A stretch of DNA of 53,586 nt, from contig CACZMI010000007.1 in NCBI GenBank assembly GCA_902782245.1, positions 1 through 53,586 of the forward strand. Reading direction: 5' to 3'. This stretch comes from an uncultured Bacteroidales bacterium. GTDB taxonomy: Bacteria; Bacteroidota; Bacteroidia; Bacteroidales; Bacteroidaceae. Position numbers and translations under genes: made by a program. Within the stretch, counting starts at the first letter, position 1, and the number at the start of each line of letters is the position of its first letter. The notes below the pieces were generated by a model, which saw only the letters and a list, made by a program, of their open reading frames with translations, had not been told where the DNA came from and searched no databases. Of this stretch, positions 44,492 to 53,430 are shown piece by piece.

Positions 44492-47392
44492 ATGAAAAAA
44501 CTGTCATTGTTTGCTGTAGCGGCTCTTATGCTGCTCGGTGTTTTATCATGTTCCAAGTATGAGACAGTCAAGGGAGACCCGATGAAGGTCAAGATTTATA
44601 CCCTCGACAACGGACTTAAGGTTTATATGTCCGTAAATAAGGAACAACCCAGACTTCAGACTTACATCGCAGTCCGTAACGGAGGTAAGAACGATCCTTC
44701 TGACAATACCGGTCTCGCTCACTATCTGGAGCATATCATGTTCAAAGGCACGGAGAGTTTCGGCACATCCGATTATGCTGCAGAGAAACCACTGCTTGAC
44801 CAGATAGAAGAGCAGTTCAATGTTTATCGGACCAAGACCGACCCTCAGGAGCGTCTGGCAATATATCATATCATTGACAGTCTGAGTTATGCAGCATCCG
44901 AAATCGCCATTCCGAATGAGTATGACAAACTGATGTCAATGATAGGCTCACAGGGTACCAACGCCTTTACATCCGAGGACCTCACCTGCTATCAGGAAAA
45001 TATTCCGTCAAACCAGATAGACAACTGGGCACGTATCCAGGCTGACCGTTTTCGCAATCTTGTGATCCGCGGATTCCATACGGAACTTGAAGCTGTCTAT
45101 GAAGAGTATAACATGTATCTGAATGAGGATGCTGAGAATGCCATTTATGCCATGGACTCCGTTCTTTATAAGAATCACCCCTACGGACTCCAGCAGGTCA
45201 TTGGTACTCAGGATCATCTTAAGAATCCCTCTATCAGTGCAATCAAGAAACAGAAATCGACCATGTATGTGCCTAACAACATAGCCATTTGCGTTTCCGG
45301 TGATTTTGATCCTGATGAGTTTGTTGCCGTCATAGAGAAATATTTCGGATCATGGGAACCCAATCCGTCAATTCCGGAATTCAAGTATGAGCCCGAAGAA
45401 AAACTGACATCGGCCGTAGAGAGACATGTTTACGGCAATGAATCAGATTTCCTGCTGTTCGGATGGCGTTGCCCCGGACAGAAAGACAAGGAATCTGAAA
45501 TAGCCGGTATCGTCGGTTCTATATTAACCAATGGTAAGGCAGGCCTGATAGACCTTGACCTTAACCAGTCTCAGAAAGTGCTTTATGCCGGTTCTCAGAT
45601 CTATGACCGCATGGATTATTCCGATTTCCTGATTCAGGGTTACCCCAAGGATGGTCAGTCCATGGATGAGGTCAGAACTCTTATACTTGCCGAGGTTGCC
45701 AAACTCCGTGCCGGTGAATTTGACGAGTCACTCATAGAAGCAGCCATATCAAATATCAAACTGCGCCAGATGCGTCAGCTTGAATCCAACAGCAGTCGTG
45801 CAATGATGATGGTCAATTCATTCATCAAGCGTTCTGATTGGGCTGATGAGGTTCATGAACTTGACCGTCTGGAGAAAGTTACCAAGGCCGATGTGGTGGA
45901 GTGGGCCAACGAGTATCTCTCGGATAACTCTTATGTTGTGGTCTACAAGCATCAGGGTGTAAATCCCAAAAACAACAAGATCGTCGCTCCTGCCATTACT
46001 CCGATTGCCACCAACCGAGACAAGCAGAGTGCTTTCCTGACTGAGATTGCACAGACCCAGGTAGCGCCCATCGAGCCTGTATTCGTGGATTATGAGAAGG
46101 ATCTCTCAAAATCTGAGTTTAGGAAAGGCATTGAGATGCTTTACAAGAAAAATGAGAATAATGATATAGTTACCGCAACATTTCGCTTTGACATCGGTAA
46201 CAGCACTGATCCTGCATTGGGATTCGCCTTTGAATATTTGTCTTATCTGGGTACTCCCACCCGCAGCGCCGAGGAGTTGGCACTTGAGGAGTATATCATC
46301 GCCGGCAATCACAGTTTCGTTGTCAATGACAATAACATGACTGTTTCTGTCAGTGGCTTGTCGGAGAATCTCGGTCAGATGTTGGATTTGGTTGAGGATC
46401 TTATGCTCAATGCAGTTCCCGATGAGGAAATTCTCCAAAACCTCAAGCAAGATGAAATCATGGCCCGTCAGATGGCAAAGGCAAATCAGAACAGTTGCTC
46501 ATCTGCACTTAACCGCTATGTCATCTACGGTCCTGAATATGTCAAATCAGTCACGTTGTCTGATGATCAGGTAATGTCTCTTACGTCAGATCAGCTTTTG
46601 GGACTGGTCAAGGGCGTTCTCGGAAAAGAGCATAAACTCCTTTATTATGGTCCTCAGACCGAATCAGAGGCCAAAAGCGTAATGGCCGAACATCACAAGT
46701 GTTCTGATAACCTGGAGAAACTTGAAAAGAAATACACCAGAAAACAGATTGTTGATCAGCCCAAGGTTTTCATTGCTCCATATGATTCCCGCCAGTTCAA
46801 CTATATCCAGTATTCTGACCGTGGTGAGACCTTCTCAATGGATGATGTTCCTGCCATTGAACTCTTCAACGAATACTTCGGGGGAGGTATGAATACAATA
46901 GTTTTCCAGGAGATGCGTGAGGCAAGAGCCCTTGCTTACAGTGCGGGGGCATATCTGTCATCGCCTTCATATCTGGATGATACATACTGCTTCTATGCCC
47001 GAATAGGTTCACAGAATGATAAACTGAAAGCTGCCGTTGAGGCATTTGATTTGATAATCAATGATATGCCGCAATCGGATAAGTCGTTCCAGATTGCTAA
47101 AGCGGGTTTGGAGTCCGTACTCAGAACCAACAGGACAACAGGAATGTCTGTGCTGAGCAGTTACCTTAGTGCCAGGGAACTCGGTATTACTGAGCCTCTT
47201 GCCAAGAAGGTTTATGACAATCTGTCAGATATGACAATGGATGATATTGTTGCATGTCAACAGAAGTGGATAAAGGGACGTACTTATATATACGGAATTC
47301 TGGGTGATGCCAATGATTTGGATATGAATTACCTCAAGTCTCTTGGAACAGTTCAGCAGATATCTCTAGACGAGTTGTTTGGTTACAAGTAA
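44492..47392 (+). CDS. M16-family metallopeptidase lipoprotein (pitrilysin-like)
   Basis: 966 aa with lipobox LSC (cysteine 20), so probably envelope-anchored. Two tandem M16 halves: the first has the inverted zinc motif HYLEH (H77, E80, H81) with a downstream glutamate in EAVYEEY; the second half (from ~515) lacks the zinc motif and forms the closing half of the clamshell, as in family members with both halves in one chain. The GGGMNTIVFQEMREARALAY stretch in the second half is the conserved R-Y region. Probably degrades peptides together with the upstream C1 peptidase. A strong terminator follows. Confidence 0.93.
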   Translation: MKKLSLFAVAALMLLGVLSCSKYETVKGDPMKVKIYTLDNGLKVYMSVNKEQPRLQTYIAVRNGGKNDPSDNTGLAHYLEHIMFKGTESFGTSDYAAEKPLLDQIEEQFNVYRTKTDPQERLAIYHIIDSLSYAASEIAIPNEYDKLMSMIGSQGTNAFTSEDLTCYQENIPSNQIDNWARIQADRFRNLVIRGFHTELEAVYEEYNMYLNEDAENAIYAMDSVLYKNHPYGLQQVIGTQDHLKNPSISAIKKQKSTMYVPNNIAICVSGDFDPDEFVAVIEKYFGSWEPNPSIPEFKYEPEEKLTSAVERHVYGNESDFLLFGWRCPGQKDKESEIAGIVGSILTNGKAGLIDLDLNQSQKVLYAGSQIYDRMDYSDFLIQGYPKDGQSMDEVRTLILAEVAKLRAGEFDESLIEAAISNIKLRQMRQLESNSSRAMMMVNSFIKRSDWADEVHELDRLEKVTKADVVEWANEYLSDNSYVVVYKHQGVNPKNNKIVAPAITPIATNRDKQSAFLTEIAQTQVAPIEPVFVDYEKDLSKSEFRKGIEMLYKKNENNDIVTATFRFDIGNSTDPALGFAFEYLSYLGTPTRSAEELALEEYIIAGNHSFVVNDNNMTVSVSGLSENLGQMLDLVEDLMLNAVPDEEILQNLKQDEIMARQMAKANQNSCSSALNRYVIYGPEYVKSVTLSDDQVMSLTSDQLLGLVKGVLGKEHKLLYYGPQTESEAKSVMAEHHKCSDNLEKLEKKYTRKQIVDQPKVFIAPYDSRQFNYIQYSDRGETFSMDDVPAIELFNEYFGGGMNTIVFQEMREARALAYSAGAYLSSPSYLDDTYCFYARIGSQNDKLKAAVEAFDLIINDMPQSDKSFQIAKAGLESVLRTNRTTGMSVLSSYLSARELGITEPLAKKVYDNLSDMTMDDIVACQQKWIKGRTYIYGILGDANDLDMNYLKSLGTVQQISLDELFGYK

Positions 47393-47411
47393 TAGTACAG
47401 ACAACATAATG

Positions 47412-47442
47412 AACGGACAGGGCACAGCGTGCTCTGTCCGTT
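47412..47442 (+). terminator. Terminator of the peptidase pair
   Basis: AACGGACAG (47412-47420) / CTGTCCGTT (47434-47442), extended by an inner GCAC/GTGC pairing, then TTATTATT. Lies 19 bases after the M16 stop. Confidence 0.85.
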
Positions 47443-47534
47443 TATTATTGACCTCTGTATGTTAAATTCGAACTTTTATGGTTAATTATTGGGAAATCTT
47501 TACCTAAAGCTGTAACATTGGCCCGGAAGTTGTA

Positions 47535-47542
47535 TATATTTG
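47535..47542 (+). promoter_or_regulatory. -7 element of the HtrA gene
   Basis: TATATTTG, 56 bases before the ATG. No consensus -33 box or sigma-E-like element was recognised in the ~90 bases upstream. Confidence 0.55.
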
Positions 47543-47597
47543 AAAGTGACAAGTGTTAATGCAAACCAATTAATTAACCAAAATAGGAGATTAAGCT

Positions 47598-49100
47598 ATG
47601 AAAAAAGCAATTAGGATTATCACTTCTTTTATAGTTCTCGTATGCTGCTGTGTAGGAGCATCAGTGATAACTACAAACTATGTGAATAAGAAAAACGGTA
47701 GGGTCGTTTACGTATCAGAGCAGGGCGCACCTTATACTACGCTTTCTCAAGCATACATGCCATCCGGTAAGATGCAACCTGTAGATCTGACTGAGGCTGC
47801 CGAGAAGACCGTACATGGTGTAGTCCATATCAAATCAACGATCAAGGGTCGCACTCAGACCTATCAGGAGTATCCTGACATATTTGAATACTTCTTCGGC
47901 GGACGTCCACGTCAGCGCCAGTATCAGTCTCAACCCCAGGTCGGATACGGATCAGGAGTCATTCTGACCAAGGATGGTTATATCGTCACCAACAATCACG
48001 TTGTAGAGAATGCCGATGAGATTCAGGTCACACTGAATGACAACAGGGTATTCACCGCTACTCTTGTAGGTGCTGATGCCAATACGGACCTGGCATTGAT
48101 TAAGATTGAGGGTGATGAATTCCCGATCGTTCCCATGGGCGATTCCGATGAACTCAAGTTGGGAGAGTGGGTACTTGCAGTAGGAAATCCCTTCAACCTC
48201 ACATCCAGTGTAACAGCCGGTGTGGTTAGCGCCAAATCACGTAAGATAGGTATCTATGAGGGAGCCGAAAGCATAGAGTCATTCATTCAGACTGATGCGG
48301 CAATCAATATGGGTAACAGTGGCGGTGCTCTGGTTAACGTTCGTGGTGAACTGGTAGGTATAAATGCGGCATTGGAGTCACCTACAGGTACCTATGCCGG
48401 CTATGGATTCGCTATACCGACCACAATCGTCAAGAAAGTGGTTGCCGATCTCAAGGAATATGGTACCGTACAGCGTGCTATGCTTGGCATAGAAGGCGGT
48501 GATGTACTGAACATGCGTCAGGATGACAGGAACAAAAATGTCGATTTCGGTGATGCCATTGACGGCGTTTACGTTTCAGGTGTTGTTGACGGAGGAGGTG
48601 CTCTCGCTGCAGGAATACAGGAAGGCGATATAATCACTGCCATCAACGGAAAGAAAGTAAAGACGATGAACGAACTTCAGGAGATAATTGTCCAATACCG
48701 TCCCGGTGATAAGGTTACAGTTACTCTGCTTCGCAACAAAAAGGAAAAGAAGATGGAAGTCGAGCTTAAGAATGCCCGTGGCAATACGGATATAGTAAAG
48801 GCTGCCGATATGGAGGTGCTTGGAGCATCATTCCAGGACGTTCCTGAACAGACCCGTCGTCAGTTGAATATCGGCTATGGTGTCCAGGTCAGCTCAGTCA
48901 ACAGCGGACTTATGAAAGATGCCGGTATACAGCGCGGATATATTATTCTCCGAATTAACGAGCAACAGATCAAATCGGTCGATGATGTCGAGAGGATCTA
49001 TAAGGATGCCGTATCATCTCCCAATCAGGTGCTGTTCATCCAAGGCATATATCCTAGCGGACGTAGAGCAATGTATGCAATCGACCTGGCCAATGAGTAA
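47598..49100 (+). CDS. Periplasmic serine protease of the Do/HtrA family
   Basis: Envelope protein quality-control protease. 500 aa: a signal-anchor or signal peptide (~residues 6-27), a trypsin-like domain with the complete triad H134 (NNHVV), D164 (NTDLAL) and S241 (GNSGGAL), then two PDZ domains (~305-390 and ~405-495). An insertion before H134 (EYFFGGRPRQRQ) corresponds to the LA loop of DegP/DegQ. The two PDZ domains fit DegP/DegQ better than DegS. Single gene between two terminators. Gene symbol not fixed in this group (degP/degQ/htrA). Confidence 0.95.
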   Translation: MKKAIRIITSFIVLVCCCVGASVITTNYVNKKNGRVVYVSEQGAPYTTLSQAYMPSGKMQPVDLTEAAEKTVHGVVHIKSTIKGRTQTYQEYPDIFEYFFGGRPRQRQYQSQPQVGYGSGVILTKDGYIVTNNHVVENADEIQVTLNDNRVFTATLVGADANTDLALIKIEGDEFPIVPMGDSDELKLGEWVLAVGNPFNLTSSVTAGVVSAKSRKIGIYEGAESIESFIQTDAAINMGNSGGALVNVRGELVGINAALESPTGTYAGYGFAIPTTIVKKVVADLKEYGTVQRAMLGIEGGDVLNMRQDDRNKNVDFGDAIDGVYVSGVVDGGGALAAGIQEGDIITAINGKKVKTMNELQEIIVQYRPGDKVTVTLLRNKKEKKMEVELKNARGNTDIVKAADMEVLGASFQDVPEQTRRQLNIGYGVQVSSVNSGLMKDAGIQRGYIILRINEQQIKSVDDVERIYKDAVSSPNQVLFIQGIYPSGRRAMYAIDLANE

Positions 49101-49123
49101 AGGCTAGGTCTGCATCAGAAATG

Positions 49124-49160
49124 AAAAATTGGAGTGGCCGTATAAACCACTTCAATTTTT
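49124..49160 (+). terminator. Terminator of the HtrA gene
   Basis: Stem AAATTGGAGTGG / CCACTTCAATTT (one G-T pair) with a T tract at 49155-49161; it begins 24 bases after the stop. Confidence 0.85.
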
Positions 49161-49197
49161 TCGTGTCAAATATCAAGTATTATATTTTTATTTTAAG

Positions 49198-49205
49198 TAA
49201 ATTTG
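49198..49205 (+). promoter_or_regulatory. -7 element of rpoD
   Basis: TAAATTTG, 72 bases before the ATG, in an AT-rich region. The leader of ~65 bases has no strong structure. Confidence 0.55.
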
Positions 49206-49276
49206 CACCCAATTCGCTTATTTCAGAATAATAGGCGTTTTTAATTTGTATAGAACTATAAAGCTACATACTGAAA

Positions 49277-50137
49277 ATGAGGCAACTTAAGATTACAAAG
49301 AGTATAACCAACCGTGAAAGCGCATCCCTGGACAAATATCTGCAGGAAATAGGTCGTGAGGAACTGATTACGGTAGAAGAGGAGGTGGAACTTGCACAGC
49401 GTATTCGTAAGGGTGACCGTGCAGCTCTTGAGAAACTCACACGCGCCAATCTGCGTTTTGTAGTATCAGTCTCTAAGCAGTATCAGAATCAGGGACTCAG
49501 TCTTCCGGATCTCATAAATGAGGGAAATCTTGGACTTATCAAGGCTGCCGAGAAGTTTGATGAGACTCGTGGCTTCAAATTCATAAGTTACGCTGTATGG
49601 TGGATCCGCCAGTCAATACTTCAGGCATTGGCAGAGCAGGCACGTATCGTACGTCTGCCCCTCAATCAGGTGGGATCACTCAATAAGATAAGCAAGGCTC
49701 TTTCCAAGTTCGAGCAGGACAATGAACGCCGTCCTTCACCCGAGGAATTGGCCGAGGTTCTGGATATACCTGTAGATAAGATCGCAGATACCCTCAAGGT
49801 TTCAGGTCGTCATATCTCTGTGGATGCTCCGTTTGTTGACGGTGAGGATAACAGTCTTCTTGATGTTCTGGTAAATGATGATTCTCCTATGGCCGATAAG
49901 ACTCTGGTCAACGAATCTCTTTCCAAGGAGATTGATCGTGCTCTTTCCACTCTTACCGATCGTGAGAAGGATATTATCCGTATGTTCTTTGGAATCGGTT
50001 GTCGTGAGATGACTCTTGAGGAGATAGGCGATAAATTCGGCCTTACCCGTGAACGTGTCCGTCAGATAAAAGAAAAGGCAATCCGTCGTCTTCGTCAGAA
50101 TTCCCGCAGCAAACTGCTCAAATCATACCTTGGTTGA
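49277..50137 (+). CDS. rpoD: Primary sigma factor RpoD (Bacteroidota type)
   Basis: 286 aa, the short primary sigma factor of Bacteroidota that reads TTTG/TAnnTTTG promoters like those throughout this window. Region 1.1 is absent; region 1.2 ([10 protein letters not shown]), region 2 ([17 protein letters not shown], then [15 protein letters not shown]), region 3 and region 4 with the C-terminal HTH ([19 protein letters not shown]) are complete. It is the only sigma factor here. A small secreted-protein gene starts one base after its stop codon, which suggests co-transcription. Confidence 0.96.
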   Translation: MRQLKITKSITNRESASLDKYLQEIGREELITVEEEVELAQRIRKGDRAALEKLTRANLRFVVSVSKQYQNQGLSLPDLINEGNLGLIKAAEKFDETRGFKFISYAVWWIRQSILQALAEQARIVRLPLNQVGSLNKISKALSKFEQDNERRPSPEELAEVLDIPVDKIADTLKVSGRHISVDAPFVDGEDNSLLDVLVNDDSPMADKTLVNESLSKEIDRALSTLTDREKDIIRMFFGIGCREMTLEEIGDKFGLTRERVRQIKEKAIRRLRQNSRSKLLKSYLG

Positions 50138-50138
50138 T

Positions 50139-50648
50139 ATGAGAACGGTATTGAAACCGGTTATTGCGACAGCGTTTCTCCTTTTCTCGTTGTCCCTGTC
50201 TGCGCAAAGATCGGGCAGGTCACAGGATCCTACCCTCAATAAGGGAGAGGGGCTTGAGATGAACCGTAAAGACCTTGCCAAGATGCGTAATCAGAATCAG
50301 GAAAAGAATTCCCGTCAGGTTGATGTGTATATGTACGTGGCCTCTTTTTCATTGCTTGATTCAGCCCTTTTCGTGTCAGACATACAGTTCGTCAGGGATG
50401 TGACCGTAAACAACAAATGGTTTGTAAAGGATCGTCTGGCGTTTGAAAAGCAGTTTTCGGATTATGTCGTCGGATCTGATGAAAACGAATCTTATATGTC
50501 ATCTCTGGTCTTTTCGGATAAAGAAAAGAAACTTATCAGAAAAAGAGGAAAACTAATCAGGAGAAACAGAAAGAAAAATGGTTTCAGGTTGTATGAGGTT
50601 ACGGATTTCAAATTCGTAAAACCCGACTCTGAGCCGGTTGAAGATTAA
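50139..50648 (+). CDS. Small secreted protein of unknown function downstream of rpoD
   Basis: 169 aa from the ATG at 50139, one base after the rpoD stop. A signal peptide (ATAFLLFSLSLSAQ) is followed by a polar, charged mature part without cysteines; the C-terminus is very basic (KKLIRKRGKLIRRNRKKNG) and then acidic. I recognise no family. Because of the spacing it probably shares the rpoD transcript, which would tie an exported protein to primary sigma factor expression. The terminator lies 43 bases downstream, inside the convergent gene. Confidence 0.72.
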   Translation: MRTVLKPVIATAFLLFSLSLSAQRSGRSQDPTLNKGEGLEMNRKDLAKMRNQNQEKNSRQVDVYMYVASFSLLDSALFVSDIQFVRDVTVNNKWFVKDRLAFEKQFSDYVVGSDENESYMSSLVFSDKEKKLIRKRGKLIRRNRKKNGFRLYEVTDFKFVKPDSEPVED

Positions 50649-50661
50649 TGATATCCATTAA

Positions 50662-53235
50662 TCAGTACTGCAGGTGGACTGCAATTCTCAAGCCCCATTG
50701 GTCAACATCGGGGCTGTTTTTATATGTCATTCTTTTAAAGAAATTGACAGATGCTATCTTGAAAATATTTTCAACTCCGGCGCCTATTTCCACAAACGGC
50801 TCTTTCATAACGGTTCCGGTAGCCTTGCTCTTGTCTGTGGGATAAGAAAAGATATTTCCGCTTGAGTCAATTGCCGGATTGTTGCGGTTGCTTAGCGAAC
50901 CCCAAGTGCCACGACAATACAAAACCTCTCTTAACTTGAGATTCTTTATTAGGGGAGTACGGTTGAAAATGAGGCCATTCATATAATATACCACATCCCA
51001 CGTCAGATGTTGATCCAGTATGAACTCCATCGGCGTCATGGTCTCAAAAGTCTCTTTTCTGTAAGTGTATGACAGGTTGGCATTGGGTATAATCAGCAGA
51101 GGGTAGGGAGCCTGTCCCCAAACCTTTCCAGCTTTCAGCATAACGTCAAAATATCCAACAGGAGCAGCCATGAGGCGTTGACGGTATGAAAACTCAGTAT
51201 GCTGTATGGAGTAGTCGCTTCCCAGAACACCTGCTTTGGAAATAGAGTGGTTGAGTGTAAATACAGGCAATTCAGGGGTCTTGCTCTTCCTGTTCCATTT
51301 GTGCTGTACAAATTTCTCGCCAGGAGCATATCTGAGGCCAATCTCCAACTCCGTCTGCATGATTTCATCCACGGATCCGCTCCCGTCGCTTTTTTCCATG
51401 GTTATGAACTTGGTTGCCTCGTTAACCCTGTTTCGCAGGATTCCGGTAAACGAGAAACCGCTATGACGTTCCAGGGTATATGTCAATTCTGCGTTTCTGA
51501 CATATCCTATCATGTTGTCTGGCAGACGTTTGAGAGAAAGAAGAAAGTTGTCCTTGTTTGTATATATATACTGTTGCCCATATTGATAGATATCATTGTC
51601 ATATTGGAGTCTCAGGGAGTGAACCGGAAATTCATTCCATTGTTCCTTCTTGGGTTTGAATGAGTACTCAAGTCTTCCTGAATACTTTAATCTCTTGTCG
51701 TCAATTCCGTATATCAGATGAGCTGTACCGAACAGGTGGGGGTTGAGGTATGCAGTCGTCATTCCGCCAAACTTTAGCCTGATCTTTTCCATTCCATTGT
51801 AACTGATCATGGTATTCACAGGCCCGATATAGAACGGCGTATTTTCCTCTTTTACCGGAATGTATCCCGAAAACAGGAGGTTTACGAATTGCTCAGTCCA
51901 ATAGTAGATGGGGATTGTGCGTAATTTTGCAATCATCTCCTTTACATCCTTGGTCTTGCCTCCGTCGGTACCATTGTCATTACTTCGGTATTGAGCCCAG
52001 AATTCTTCGTCTTTATGAAGGGCATCTTCATTTTCTATTATATGCTCCTGGTGGCCAAACGGCTCTTTGTCCACTTCGTCGTTGAATCTGTATCCCGAAT
52101 AGAACACTTCTCTTCGGCCGTATATGCCATCAATGAAATCATATAGTTTAAACTCTGCAGTGATGCACTCGTAAATAAGAAGTCTTGGGTGTTCGCTGTC
52201 GCGGGCAAATCTTTGCTCAACATTCATGTATTCCACAAAGTTCAGATTGATATCGTACGGGACATTCATCTGAATCCATTTCACGAAATGGGTGGAATCA
52301 ACTGTGACATATAGATGACCTGTAAATCCGAATGATTGAAGGTTTCTGGGTACAAAAGCCAGATCCACACATCGTTCATCTTCTACAACTATGGTGTCTT
52401 GCAAATAGAATTTATAGTATGAAGTTGCATAGTCCGCAAAAGGACTCACAAACTCATTGCGTAATATCAGTACCTTTTCGTTAAACAGGTCAATGTCCCT
52501 GAGAGTGGCTTCAACTGCAGCTCTAACCTCCTCGTCGGGCAGGAAGTCTTCTATTCCTATCCATTCTCTGCCGATAACCTTCTGCTTCTGTCTCAATGGC
52601 CTTCTCTGATAGTAGTCGGTAGCGGCCAATTCGCGGGACGAAACATTCAAAATGGGCTTTCCTGATACTTTGGATGTATCCACATAATCTCTCAGGAACG
52701 GAAACTTGCGGAACATGGCCTGTTGTTGCTTTTCTTCTGTGAAGTTGTCCAGGGCAACAATGTATGTTTCGTATCTGTCCCTCGAGACATAGTCGTTGTT
52801 GAAAGGGTTGTCATTATTTTTGCGGTCGATTATCTCACTCACCAGTTCAACGGCGGGGTTACCTTTCTTTGTGTATTTTTCCTTTTCCGGTTTGATGATA
52901 ACTTCGTCTATCTGATACGAAACCTCTTTCAGTGTTATGTTTAGGGGGAAAACAGTTCTGCCTGACAACTGTATCTCACAACTCTGATATCCCAGACATG
53001 AAGCAATCAAAGTTTTGCCTTCTACGGAACCGTTGAATGAAAAATTACCTTTGGAATCCGTAATACAGCCTGTTGACGTGTCTTTGATTCTAATGGTCGC
53101 ATATGGAAGTATGTCGCCTTTTTCATCCTTTACGTTTCCGCTTATTCTGACGATATTCCCTTGAGCGTACAACACAACAGTTCCCGCCATAAGCAGGAAC
53201 AGTGAGCAGAGCGTTTTTCTCAGTAGTTCAATCAC
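50662..53235 (-). CDS. DUF5686 outer-membrane protein with carboxypeptidase-regulatory-like domain
   Basis: 857 aa. A signal peptide (LFLLMAGTVVLYAQ) is followed by a carboxypeptidase-regulatory-like beta domain (~residues 28-110: ISGNVKDEKGDILPYATIRI and DSKGNFSF), then the long DUF5686 region with a predicted C-terminal beta barrel ending in an aromatic (HLQY). This arrangement resembles SusC/TonB-dependent relatives but without a plug. It is probably an outer-membrane protein of unknown transport or structural role. It converges on the rpoD operon with 13 bases between stops. Confidence 0.9.
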   Translation of the reverse strand: MIELLRKTLCSLFLLMAGTVVLYAQGNIVRISGNVKDEKGDILPYATIRIKDTSTGCITDSKGNFSFNGSVEGKTLIASCLGYQSCEIQLSGRTVFPLNITLKEVSYQIDEVIIKPEKEKYTKKGNPAVELVSEIIDRKNNDNPFNNDYVSRDRYETYIVALDNFTEEKQQQAMFRKFPFLRDYVDTSKVSGKPILNVSSRELAATDYYQRRPLRQKQKVIGREWIGIEDFLPDEEVRAAVEATLRDIDLFNEKVLILRNEFVSPFADYATSYYKFYLQDTIVVEDERCVDLAFVPRNLQSFGFTGHLYVTVDSTHFVKWIQMNVPYDINLNFVEYMNVEQRFARDSEHPRLLIYECITAEFKLYDFIDGIYGRREVFYSGYRFNDEVDKEPFGHQEHIIENEDALHKDEEFWAQYRSNDNGTDGGKTKDVKEMIAKLRTIPIYYWTEQFVNLLFSGYIPVKEENTPFYIGPVNTMISYNGMEKIRLKFGGMTTAYLNPHLFGTAHLIYGIDDKRLKYSGRLEYSFKPKKEQWNEFPVHSLRLQYDNDIYQYGQQYIYTNKDNFLLSLKRLPDNMIGYVRNAELTYTLERHSGFSFTGILRNRVNEATKFITMEKSDGSGSVDEIMQTELEIGLRYAPGEKFVQHKWNRKSKTPELPVFTLNHSISKAGVLGSDYSIQHTEFSYRQRLMAAPVGYFDVMLKAGKVWGQAPYPLLIIPNANLSYTYRKETFETMTPMEFILDQHLTWDVVYYMNGLIFNRTPLIKNLKLREVLYCRGTWGSLSNRNNPAIDSSGNIFSYPTDKSKATGTVMKEPFVEIGAGVENIFKIASVNFFKRMTYKNSPDVDQWGLRIAVHLQY
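50691..50720 (+). terminator. rpoD-operon terminator lying inside the convergent DUF5686 coding region
   Basis: AGCCCC (50691-50696) / GGGGCT (50710-50715) followed by GTTTTTAT. Its position is within the last codons of the DUF5686 gene on the other strand. Confidence 0.7.
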
Positions 53236-53286
53236 ACCTTATAAATATATACAGCTGCCTGTTGTGCTGTAAAAATTATTTCGATG

Positions 53287-53294
53287 CAAAGATA
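53287..53294 (-). promoter_or_regulatory. -7 element of the DUF5686 gene
   Basis: TATCTTTG on the minus strand, about 50 bases before the start. No clear -33 TTTG. Confidence 0.5.
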
Positions 53295-53430
53295 ATCATT
53301 CTTTGTCAATACTGTGAGGCGGTAATTACAGGTCTTTCCTTTGCACGTTGTAAAAGGGCGTCTTATGTCTGTAGAAATGAACCACTTCCGGAAAAAGGAT
53401 TATTTTTTTTGGAAAAAAGTCTCCAAATTA

